From Woeseia oceani (lineage in GTDB: Bacteria > Pseudomonadota > Gammaproteobacteria > Steroidobacterales > Woeseiaceae), in contig NZ_CP016268.1 in the NCBI RefSeq assembly GCF_001677435.1, positions 2,717,001 to 2,781,000 of the forward strand: a stretch of 64,000 nt of DNA, given 5' to 3'. Numbering within the stretch: the stretch's first letter is position 1; every line of letters begins with the position of its first letter. The notes beneath the pieces were generated by a model, which was given only the letters and a program-made list of their open reading frames with translations, was not told the origin of the DNA and searched no databases. Shown here one piece after another: positions 34,388-42,193 of this stretch. A program made the position numbers and the translations under genes.

Positions 34388-34590
34388 CGGCACCATTCTC
34401 GCAACCGTGCCAATCAATTGATTGACATATTTCCGTGCAAGTCACGCAGATTGGATACCACGCAGCTGTCACGGATTGTCACCGGTGACGAATCACCGGA
34501 CGCAACTGCGTCTTGTCCGAGGATTTGCGGCGCGGCTTACGCAAAATTCCCGCAATGGGAAATTGCTTGGCTGCGCTCGCAATGACAGGA

Positions 34591-34722
34591 ACTTAATAAG
34601 GACACTCACTATTGACGCAAACAAAACCGCAATAAGCAAACCGCAATAAGGACACTCACTTTTGACGTAAACAAAACTGTAGAAAATCCCGAGAATTGGG
34701 TGGATCTTTTATGGGTGTCCTT
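34591..34722 (+). repeat. Diverged hairpin repeat, copy 7, with 14-bp tandem duplication
   Basis: Left arms read GGACACTCAC (one change from the consensus) at about 34600 and 34649, and the right arm TGGGTGTCC ends at 34720. Between the two left arms, AAACCGCAATAAG(C/G) is repeated in tandem (14-bp unit). The inner stem is weak, so this is the most decayed copy. Other parts of 34388-35317 contain copy 8 and a REP-like pair; no gene is seen. Confidence 0.7.
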
Positions 34723-34851
34723 TTTGGTGATGTCTTTCAGAACTTGCGTACAACGAAAAGGTGTCCGGCAGCTTTTCATTGTGACCGGAACTACGAGGGG
34801 ACCGTGTGGATCAGAAACTCCACCGATAACGTGCTGCAACACAACGCGGCG

Positions 34852-35141
34852 ACGTTACCGCAGAGGGATATCCATAAAAGTGTCTGACACCTTTTCCGCA
34901 TTTCCGCAAAAAGGACACCCACCGTTATCGGAATCAAACCGGCATTAAAAGCAGAAAAAGATCTGCCTTCAATTGTGGGTGTCCTTGTTGAGCTTTCCTT
35001 GTTGAGCTTTCTGATTGAGCCCTATTGTGGGTGTCCTGATTTGTCCTCCTGATTTGTCCTACCTCTGTGATGGCGCGTAGCGACTCAACGGAAGGACGTT
35101 ACCGCGGGCGGATTTCCATAAAGTTGTCAGACACTTTTTCC
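34852..35141. repeat. REP-like pair (GTGTCTGACACC type) around hairpin copy 8
   Basis: 34852-34895 and 35096-35141 are about 80% identical. Both begin ACGTTACCGC, pass through TCCATAAA and end in a GTCTGACAC-type sequence plus TTTTCC. They are direct repeats about 245 bp apart and flank copy 8 of the hairpin repeat. A shorter relative (AAAAGGTGTCAGGTCCCTTTT type) forms the 3' end of the HEPN gene near 39904. Confidence 0.6.
34909..35060 (+). repeat. GGACACCCAC hairpin repeat, copy 8, with tandem duplications
   Basis: Left arm GGACACCCAC at about 34913-34922 and right arm GTGGGTGTCC at 34975-34984, with a second right arm at about 35028-35036. Two perfect tandem duplications follow: TCCTTGTTGAGCTT twice (14 bp) and TCCTGATTTGTCC twice (13 bp). 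The copy is oriented like the others. Confidence 0.8.
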
Positions 35142-35317
35142 ACCGGCCTCCAATTAGATCGGTTCGACCCCTATTTCTGAGGTCACGCGTCACGTTTTCA
35201 GCATCTCCCAGTTCGTACCCGGCCATTGCGCCGGTAGACTCGGAAGGCAACCGGGTCCGGCCCAGGTGGCTGTCCGGGCACCAATAACAAAACCAACTGC
35301 AACCTGGAGCCGGCACC

Positions 35318-38300
35318 GTGAGTAACGCATCACACAACGTTTTCTGCGGCAGTGCTTGTCGCCTTTGGCGGTTGCTCGCCGCACTGTTGTTGCCGTTCGG
35401 CAGCGCGCTCGCCGGCGAAAGCGTGCCGCTGCCCGCTCTCGACATGCCCCGAATTTATACGCACCCGGTCGAACGCGAGCCGCGCGATCTGCGCATCGTC
35501 ACGACAGTCAAAAGCAAAGCTGGCGAGTACATCGACGCCTATCTGTTCGAGTACGACGAACGCGGTCGCCTGTTGCTCGCGGTTCGTGGCATGGAGGAGC
35601 GTTACCGCTACGCCGCATCCCACGCACCCGCTCAATGGACGGAACGCAAATTGCGCTGGAGCGACGGCCACGAAGAAACCCAGCTACGCGTGATCGACGA
35701 GTTGGGCTACCCCATCAGCAGTCAGTCCGGCCTCGCGACCGACGGCATGGCACGCAAGTACCGCTGGAAGAACGACAGCCTCAATGAGATCCGGGTTGGC
35801 GATGAACGTCTGCGGATCAAACCGAACAAGCAGGGTTTCGCCGAGTCTGCCGAGGTCTGGATCGCCGGCAAGCGCGAGCTGGAACTCGGCTTCACCTACG
35901 AGAACGGGCGGCTCACGCGACGGGAAGTGTTTGCCGAATCCCAGCCGCTGGTCCAGCAGGTGCAGGTCTACGGCTACAACGCCGACGGCCGTCTCCGCGC
36001 GGTGCTTGACATGCAGGCGCGAACCCGCGCTGGCGAAAACGCCGATCTCTACCAGCTGCCGTCCGCGCCACAACTCGCGCAGCCATTCGACTGGAACCGC
36101 TATCAGGGCAACCACCTGCAAGGGCAATGGCGTTACACCGAGCTGACCTGGGACGGGCCGCGTTTGCTCAGAGCGCGGCGCGACACCAACTTCAGCGACA
36201 ACAAGTTTCGCCCGGACGTCGAGTTCACGTTCGAGTACGACGAAGCCGGCCGGCTGACGCGCAACCTGCAGCCGCATGCCAACGACTGGCGTTATCACTG
36301 GTCGGTCGAAACCCACCCGGTTTACGGCGAGCACGACGTAGCGCGCGCCAGCAATGCCGTGGACGGCGCCAGCCTGGAGATACGGTATCTGCGGGTTAGT
36401 CCGGATAACCGCGGCCGCGCCCGCGATGACTTCCTGGAATCCGTTGAAGAGGCGCGCAGCAACCGGCAATGGGGCCGCGCTGAATTCTATCCGCGTAACT
36501 GCTTCAGCGGTCGTCACCTGGTGGCCACGCCTGAGTTCGCGGCCTTCTACCTGCGCGATGCCGCCACGACGGACACCGTCGGCGCCGACTGCGGGTTGCC
36601 CTGGGAACGCAGCAATCGCCGGGTCGCGGTCACGGACCAGCCCGTACCCGACAGTCAGGAAGCCTTGCCGCTGTTCAGCGACGCAGATCTCGAAACATTC
36701 AGCGAACGTCGGAACTGGTCTCTGCCGTACGCGGCTTACCAGGCCTGCATCGTCGACGCGCCGGCCTATATCGGCGACTTCCTGTTGCGCGCCAGCAATG
36801 AGTCCAACCCCGACACGCGGCGTGTGCTGGATCAGAAAATCCCGGGCTTCCTCCGTGAATGGGCGGATGCCTGTGGCGGCGGTTACGACCCGGAAAACTG
36901 GTGGCCGATCTGCGAAACGCAAAAAGGCAAACCGGCCACGCACAACTTTTTCTGCGAGGCTTTCGAGCGTGACGGCATGCTCTATCACAACCCGGGCTCC
37001 GGCCTGATGCTGACCGGCAGTGATGTACGGCGCATCGTTTTCCACCAGCAAGGTTCGCCGCAACTGACCTCGCCGCGCCTGCAGCAACGTGTGCCGCGCA
37101 ACCCGATCATAGTCAGTGGCACCTCGCCCGAGCCCAACGCACTACTGGAACGACGCGCCGCCAGTTACGAAACATCGACCCGCGTCGGCAATGCCACTTT
37201 CGTGTTGCAGGTTGCAGACGACAAGCTGGTGCTGACAGTGACGGCTGATCGTGCGGAGATCGGCCGCGCAGCACCGGAACTGATTGCGCCGCCTGACTTT
37301 AGTGCAGCGGCAGACTACGACGGCGAATGGAACTTCGACCTGGCCGCGCGCGTCCGTGACCTCGGCGATCGCGACTCCGAAAACGACACCTGGCGCAGCA
37401 ACACAGTGGTCGAGTACAAACGGCCGTACTATTCCCGCGATAAGCCTTTGCCCGTCGAGCGCACGCTGTATGCACGTTTCTACCTGCGTGATGCCTGGTC
37501 GTCCGTGGAAAACGAGCTGGTGCTCGTGCCGTTCGACAGTGCCGGCATCTGGGCGCACCTGGTTGGCAACGAGAGTTTCGGCCCGCGCGGCCGCGACATT
37601 CTCGCCACCGTGAACGACGCCGAGTGGCCACAAGTGCAGGCCGCCATACGCGAGGCGTACAGTGGCGGACCGAACAATGCCTGCGGTGCCGAGCCCTATG
37701 CGGCATTTCAGCGCGTGCCCTCTGACACCCTGGCGCAGGACTATCGCCGCCATGAACGCCGTGTCAGCAACACCAGTATCTGGGTGCACTGCCTTGCAAG
37801 AGAGCTCGACAACCTCGAGCGCAACTTCGCTCAATTCTTGGCGCGCCATGCCAATGCACCGGTAACCGATCCGAACCTGTGGCGCTTGCTGGCGCTGGAA
37901 GCCAGATTGGCGGCGGCGCGGCCGGAGCAACAGCGGCTCGATGCGCTGCTCGCCAGCGTGACGGCCTCACTCGAGGTCGCCGATCGCAATATCAATGCAC
38001 GCCTCGACGCCAACCGGCGCGAAGAAGAACGCGCGCGCCGCGCCGAAGCGCAAAGCCAGCCGTCAGCCAAGGATCTGTGGATGCGCTCACAGGGACCGGA
38101 GGCCTATTACGATTGCCTGGCCACGGCCATAAGCGCCGTCGCGGCCGGGCAATGCCGCATGGATCACCTCAAGCGGATGCAGAACTCATCCGCGTTCGCC
38201 GCGCAGGTGGCAAGCGAACAACGCGCACGCCCGGCGAGCAACAGCGGCAACCGCCGCCGGACAGTCAGCTCGGGCGGCAGTGCTGCAGGAGGGTCTTCCT

Positions 38301-38734
38301 CTGCCGGCGGCGATGACGGCCAGGCCGAACGCGACGCCGCCAGCAGCGAGCGCTTGCAGGCATGGCAGGACCGCACACACGAAGGTTGCGGCTCAGTCAA
38401 AGACACCAGCGGTGGCCGCTCATGCGTGATGTACAGCACCGGCATCGGGTACCTGAAGTACCTCGATCAGGAAATAAAATCGCCGCGTTCGATTGCGGAG
38501 TTGGCCGAGCAACGAGAACGCAAAGACATCGCCAACAATCCGCACTGGGGTGCTTGTGCGACGGACAGCACGAAACTCGACGATGGCCGTCGCCTTTACT
38601 ATCGACCGCTCGGCGCATACATCAGCGAGACCACGCGCTGCGAGCGTCGGACTGACGGTGACATGGCTGCCGCTGTCTGCTGGTTTGCCACGAGCTGGAC
38701 CTGCGAACAGGCGTTTTCGGGCGAGGCGAAATAA
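35318..38734 (+). CDS. Very large exported protein with YD-like repeats, unknown function
   Basis: 1138 residues from a GTG start with GGAG eight bases upstream. Signal peptide about 1-32 (LLAALLLPFGSALAG). The first third carries RHS/YD-type motifs: FEYDERGRLL, FTYENGRLTR, YGYNADGRLR and FEYDEAGRLTR. The middle and C-terminal parts contain many tryptophans and about 16 cysteines, often paired, consistent with disulfides outside the cytoplasm, and a low-complexity Gly/Ser linker near residue 985. No enzymatic domain recognised. It may be a cell-surface or periplasmic structural protein. It stands alone. Confidence 0.75.
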   Translation: MSNASHNVFCGSACRLWRLLAALLLPFGSALAGESVPLPALDMPRIYTHPVEREPRDLRIVTTVKSKAGEYIDAYLFEYDERGRLLLAVRGMEERYRYAASHAPAQWTERKLRWSDGHEETQLRVIDELGYPISSQSGLATDGMARKYRWKNDSLNEIRVGDERLRIKPNKQGFAESAEVWIAGKRELELGFTYENGRLTRREVFAESQPLVQQVQVYGYNADGRLRAVLDMQARTRAGENADLYQLPSAPQLAQPFDWNRYQGNHLQGQWRYTELTWDGPRLLRARRDTNFSDNKFRPDVEFTFEYDEAGRLTRNLQPHANDWRYHWSVETHPVYGEHDVARASNAVDGASLEIRYLRVSPDNRGRARDDFLESVEEARSNRQWGRAEFYPRNCFSGRHLVATPEFAAFYLRDAATTDTVGADCGLPWERSNRRVAVTDQPVPDSQEALPLFSDADLETFSERRNWSLPYAAYQACIVDAPAYIGDFLLRASNESNPDTRRVLDQKIPGFLREWADACGGGYDPENWWPICETQKGKPATHNFFCEAFERDGMLYHNPGSGLMLTGSDVRRIVFHQQGSPQLTSPRLQQRVPRNPIIVSGTSPEPNALLERRAASYETSTRVGNATFVLQVADDKLVLTVTADRAEIGRAAPELIAPPDFSAAADYDGEWNFDLAARVRDLGDRDSENDTWRSNTVVEYKRPYYSRDKPLPVERTLYARFYLRDAWSSVENELVLVPFDSAGIWAHLVGNESFGPRGRDILATVNDAEWPQVQAAIREAYSGGPNNACGAEPYAAFQRVPSDTLAQDYRRHERRVSNTSIWVHCLARELDNLERNFAQFLARHANAPVTDPNLWRLLALEARLAAARPEQQRLDALLASVTASLEVADRNINARLDANRREEERARRAEAQSQPSAKDLWMRSQGPEAYYDCLATAISAVAAGQCRMDHLKRMQNSSAFAAQVASEQRARPASNSGNRRRTVSSGGSAAGGSSSAGGDDGQAERDAASSERLQAWQDRTHEGCGSVKDTSGGRSCVMYSTGIGYLKYLDQEIKSPRSIAELAEQRERKDIANNPHWGACATDSTKLDDGRRLYYRPLGAYISETTRCERRTDGDMAAAVCWFATSWTCEQAFSGEAK

Positions 38735-38922
38735 CGACGACTTTCTCCTTGTTATTCAAGCAAATATCCACGCCCGCTGAGACTGGTGAGGAGAAACTCT
38801 GACGCCACTAACGACCTGTGCGTGTGATCCACGGAGGCTCAGCTAAGCTTTAGGTAACACTCCAAATGAGCCGTACTGACCCTGTTCAGCCTGGAGCGTA
38901 CGGCTTCGGCCGGAGGTTCCGT

Positions 38923-39000
38923 ATGAAAACCGCACGCCAGCTCGTTGTGTTTACCACCGCCCTGTTGCTCACCGCCCTGCACGCACTTGCCCAGTGGTAA
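38923..39000 (+). pseudogene. Orphan signal-peptide ORF (25 aa)
   Basis: GGAGG lies seven bases before ATG 38923. The 25 codons (LVVFTTALLLTALHALAQW) are a complete Sec signal peptide that stops right after the cleavage region. One base further, another frame reads VVTDLNRVGGAVNFPVPST before stopping, so the gene may be an exported protein broken by a frameshift. The remaining bases of 38735-39181 show nothing else. Confidence 0.45.
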
Positions 39001-39181
39001 CCGACCTCAATCGCGTGGGCGGTGCAGTGAACTTTCCTGTGCCTTCGACATGACTGACAACGCGGTCACGAAGACATTGCCTGGCAAACGTTCTTGTGGA
39101 GTACACCGCCTGATGAAGCCAACCTTAATGCCACCGATTTGATTCACGCACAGCTGCAAGAGTGCAGCGTCCTGGGAGACT

Positions 39182-39799
39182 ATGATGGTCACAAAAACGA
39201 GAACAATATGGGCGCACGCCGCCACATTGCTGCTACTTTGTATCGCAATACAGCAAGTCACACTCGCGGATACGATCGAGATGACGCCGGAAGAAAAAGC
39301 GAGCGACGATAAGGGCAAACGAAACTTCGCCGGAATAAACTTTGGCGTTGGCATCTCACTAACGTTCGATACCGGAAAGAACAGCCGCATTAAGGCCGCG
39401 TCAATCGTCGACGGTATCGTTCGAATAGACAACGAGGACGACAAAATTGCCCGCGTGATGCTCGAAAGCCATTATTTCTTTCTTCCCGACAAGAAGTTTC
39501 TCTACCTTGAAGGACTCGACCAAGGCCGTTGGGGCTGGGGCCCGTTCGTCGCGCTGCAACCGGGCACGGAAGAGATCATCGAAGCCGTCGCCGTAGGTGT
39601 GATGCTCGGCTTCCGTCGACCCAAAGATGAAACTGGCAGCAGCTGGAACGTCGGCCTTGGCTACGTGACTGATCCCAACGTCAACATACTCGGCGACGGT
39701 TTCGTCGCCAATCAGCCGCCACCCGGCAACGAAACAGCGGTAAGACTCAAAGAGATCAGTCAGGACGGAGTGGTACTGCTGTTCTCGTTCTCGTTCTAA
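39182..39799 (+). CDS. Exported beta-rich protein of unknown function
   Basis: 205 residues (204 if the second ATG at 39185 is used). Signal peptide about 1-29. Alternating hydrophobic strands (NFAGINFGVGISLTF, VAVGVMLGFRR, SWNVGLGYVTDP) and a terminal VVLLFSFSF with a C-terminal phenylalanine fit a small outer-membrane barrel. GGGAG lies before the ATG. Followed by a strong terminator, so it ends its transcript. Confidence 0.7.
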   Translation: MMVTKTRTIWAHAATLLLLCIAIQQVTLADTIEMTPEEKASDDKGKRNFAGINFGVGISLTFDTGKNSRIKAASIVDGIVRIDNEDDKIARVMLESHYFFLPDKKFLYLEGLDQGRWGWGPFVALQPGTEEIIEAVAVGVMLGFRRPKDETGSSWNVGLGYVTDPNVNILGDGFVANQPPPGNETAVRLKEISQDGVVLLFSFSF

Positions 39800-39817
39800 A
39801 ATTAGGCCATTGAGTGA

Positions 39818-39856
39818 ACCGACGCACACTGCAACCGGTGTGCGTCGGTTTCATTT
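39818..39856 (+). terminator. Rho-independent terminator after the exported barrel-like protein
   Basis: CCGACGCACAC (39819-39829) pairs perfectly with GTGTGCGTCGG (39838-39848), 11 bp with an 8-base loop, followed by TTTCATTTT. It stands 19 bp after the stop of the preceding gene. Confidence 0.85.
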
Positions 39857-39903
39857 TAACCAGCCCCTGTTGCCCAAGCAGAAAATGCGCCGGAGAAAAG
39901 GTG

Positions 39904-40317
39904 TCAGGTCCCTTTTCTCAACCGGTCGGCCACCACATTTGCCGCACGGAGCAATCCTTTCAGCAATGCTTCATCAACGTCAAGGTGTCCTTCGTATTCC
40001 GCCAGGTTTCGCTTTCGGTGTGCCTGATCCAGAATCCGCCACTGTTCGTTATGAATGTCGAGCGTGTGTTTCAGGCATTGAAAGACAATGTACCGGTTTT
40101 CGGATCTGTAACCGGCTCTGCGCAGTGCGGCAAGTGACAACGCGTGTGCAGCGTTGTAGGCGAGATCAAATCGCGACTCGATACTCAGTGTTTCGTTGTC
40201 AGCGTCGCGTAATCGAACAAGGCCGGAGCTGATCAGGCCAGCCACCTCCTGTTCCGCCGACGGCTCGGCTTTGAGTTTCCCAACCTTGACCAGATTGTCC
40301 AGTTGCTCATGTGGCAT
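39904..40317 (-). CDS. HEPN-domain protein paired with an MNT nucleotidyltransferase
   Basis: 137 residues. A helical HEPN-type core (SRFDLAYNAAHALSLAALRR, then ENRYIVFQCLKHTL and a late AHRKRNLAEYEG) matches the small HEPN partners of minimal nucleotidyltransferases. Its start overlaps the nucleotidyltransferase stop by 11 bp. In such HEPN-MNT pairs the HEPN RNase is the toxin and the MNT enzyme modifies and silences it. The last codons (RKGT stop) lie in a REP-like hairpin sequence, so the C-terminus has been replaced or extended by a repeat. Confidence 0.8.
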   Translation of the reverse strand: MPHEQLDNLVKVGKLKAEPSAEQEVAGLISSGLVRLRDADNETLSIESRFDLAYNAAHALSLAALRRAGYRSENRYIVFQCLKHTLDIHNEQWRILDQAHRKRNLAEYEGHLDVDEALLKGLLRAANVVADRLRKGT

Positions 40318-40945
40318 CCAACTGCCCTGTCAGAATGGCAATTGGCCCGGCCAACACTCGGCTGAGAAATGCATTGTTGTCCGCACGACGTTTTTGAAAC
40401 TCACTAACAGTGTAAAGCGTGGGGTTCACTTGTCGGCCGAGTTTTTGTTCCGCTGCAGAAAGGGTTGCGTAAAGATCTTCGAGAGTCAGCTCGTCGGACA
40501 CGACGAGAAGATCAATGTCACTTTTTGCGGTGTCTGAGTGCTTGGCCACAGAGCCGTAAATTAGCGCCAGAGATATTCGCGGCGCCAACGGTTGCAGCGC
40601 GACTCGCACGTTCTCCTCAACGCCTACCGTTTTGCTGACGATGGAACACAGCTCCATGTAGATGGGCGAATCAGGATTGGCCCGATAATGTTTTTGGTTG
40701 CCGAGACGTTCGATGACCACGAGTTCACTGCGTGCGAGCCGGGCAAGCTCACGCTGAACCGCGCCCCGACCTACGTCGGCCAACTCAATCAGCTCAGTGA
40801 CGAAATAACTCCGTTCCGGTTGCCCAAACAACAGCCCTAGCAGGCGCTGCTGAGTCGCGGTGAACAAGGCGTCCGCCAGGGACTGCTCGCCCGGCTTCTG
40901 GCTGGCTTTTGTGGATCGTTGAACACTGGTCGTTTCCATACCCAT
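40307..40945 (-). CDS. Winged-helix/MNT nucleotidyltransferase fusion, antitoxin
   Basis: 212 residues. A winged helix (about 22-95: QRLLGLLFGQPERSYFVTEL, GAVQRELARLARSELV) is fused to a minimal nucleotidyltransferase with GSVAKHSDTAKSDIDLLVV (GS and DID). The DNA-binding half can control the operon and the enzyme half likely silences the HEPN partner. The ATG at 40945 lies at the predicted transcription start; ATG 40939 is the alternative. The frame extends to 40981 only through the promoter itself, so that longer version is rejected. Confidence 0.8.
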   Translation of the reverse strand: MGMETTSVQRSTKASQKPGEQSLADALFTATQQRLLGLLFGQPERSYFVTELIELADVGRGAVQRELARLARSELVVIERLGNQKHYRANPDSPIYMELCSIVSKTVGVEENVRVALQPLAPRISLALIYGSVAKHSDTAKSDIDLLVVSDELTLEDLYATLSAAEQKLGRQVNPTLYTVSEFQKRRADNNAFLSRVLAGPIAILTGQLDAT

Positions 40946-40981
40946 AGTGGGTATATTAGTACCCGATTTGGGTATAGTCAA
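40938..40981 (-). promoter_or_regulatory. Promoter and two operators of the MNT-HEPN pair
   Basis: Reading leftward: -35 TTGACT (40981-40976), 17-bp spacer, -10 TAATAT (40958-40953). The start site is then near 40946, so the mRNA is leaderless or nearly so. Two inverted repeats sit on it: TACCC-5-GGGTA (40960-40974) inside the spacer and ATACCCA-3-TGGGTAT (40938-40954) at the start. Their centres are 21 bp apart, two helical turns, ideal for cooperative repression by the winged-helix protein. Confidence 0.8.
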
Positions 40982-41231
40982 TTGGGCAGTGTGTTTTCCG
41001 TGAATAAGATCCCCCCCCTTTGACCGCGAGGCATTACAACCGTTGTAACTTACGGATAACTAACTGAATAGGGGCAATAAGAAGCCTAAAGGGGGGAATT
41101 TTGTGAGCTTGAACACTGCTCAATGCGGACCAGTAGCTAAGTGAGACAGACTGCTTTTCTCAGGCAAGCGGCTCGCGCATTCCTCAAATATGGGGTCTGC
41201 CCTCCTTTCCCAACGGCACCTTGGGAATACG

Positions 41232-42080
41232 CTACCTCGGGGGTATTTGGGGGGTTGCGACGCCCAGCCGGTACTCCACCCGCTCACCCGCCACAGGGCA
41301 CTCGAACGCCAGCAGGTAGGCGGTGAGTTGCAGGTCTTTACCGTCGCTCTCGCCACTACCGTACAGACGATCGCCTATCACAGGAAAGCCCAGCTCAGCG
41401 AGATGGCGGCGAATCTGGTGTTTACGCCCGGTCTCGATGCGCACGTCAAGCTCGGAGTTGCCCTCTGTAACTCGCACTAAAGAAAACTCGCTGATGGCGG
41501 TTTTCTCATTAACAGGCGACTCAATACGTAGCGGCTTCGGCTGCGCCGAAAAATCGCCCGCGACAATTACGCGATAGCGCTTCTCTATCTTGCGCTCACG
41601 AAACAATGCCGACAGCGCCGCGGCCATCGTCTTCGTGTGCGCGACCAGGATCAGGCCGTTTGCCGCACGGTCGAGGCGATGCACGACGAACGCCGGGCGT
41701 TCCGGTTGCAGGTGTCGTTCGGCCCAGCGCGTTACCGTGCAATGATCGCCCCACTTCGAGCCTTGCGAACGCAAGCCATACGGTTTGTTCCAGGCGGAGT
41801 ACGCGCCGACATCCGCGACCAGTATCGGTTGCGGCGGTTGCTCGTCCAGCACTTGCGGGTCGTAGTAAAGGTGGACCTCGTCACCCACGCGCAGCTTGCG
41901 CGTTGCTCGTCGCAGCCGGCTCGTGTTACTGCCGCGAGTCAGCCAGACCGCACCCTTGGTCATCGCCGACTTTATGCGCTGCCGGGGTAAACCGGTTTCG
42001 TTCTGCAAGGCGTCGATAGCCGTTTGTTCAGTCGACTCAATGACGACGTGGGCTTCGGTTACCTGTTTTGACATGTCCAT
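41232..42080 (-). CDS. RluA-family RNA pseudouridine synthase
   Basis: 282 residues. An S4-like N-terminal segment (about 15-75) is followed by the catalytic domain with D137 in VVHRLDRAANGL and the GRKHQIRRHLAELGFPVIGD motif. It isomerises uridine to pseudouridine in rRNA or tRNA. The family member (RluA, RluC, RluD or TruC type) cannot be fixed. The ATG at 42080 and one 6 bp downstream are both possible. The 250 bp before the MNT promoter contain nothing recognisable. Confidence 0.9.
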   Translation of the reverse strand: MDMSKQVTEAHVVIESTEQTAIDALQNETGLPRQRIKSAMTKGAVWLTRGSNTSRLRRATRKLRVGDEVHLYYDPQVLDEQPPQPILVADVGAYSAWNKPYGLRSQGSKWGDHCTVTRWAERHLQPERPAFVVHRLDRAANGLILVAHTKTMAAALSALFRERKIEKRYRVIVAGDFSAQPKPLRIESPVNEKTAISEFSLVRVTEGNSELDVRIETGRKHQIRRHLAELGFPVIGDRLYGSGESDGKDLQLTAYLLAFECPVAGERVEYRLGVATPQIPPR

Positions 42081-42193
42081 TCGGAGAGATGATACCTTGC
42101 CAGCGTGTCAACCGATCTCCTCTCGCTGCGTTACTGGCATTGCAACCCTCGTCAGGCGCAGCGGCGTCGCTTTGCCCACCGTCCGGAGTTTTT

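Noticed and set aside
26352-35060. Integron attC sites
   Set aside because: The outer arms and inner stem could suggest folded attC, but no GTTRRRY core sites and no integron integrase are seen, and the genes between copies are not in cassette order.
35684-37087. 467-codon open frame antisense to the large exported protein
   Set aside because: Long antisense frames are common in GC-rich genes. The sense frame has a signal peptide and motifs; the antisense one has none.
40939-40981. Longer N-terminus of the winged-helix/MNT protein
   Set aside because: The extra codons coincide with the -35, -10 and operator sequences, and the first codon is a TTG without a ribosome site.
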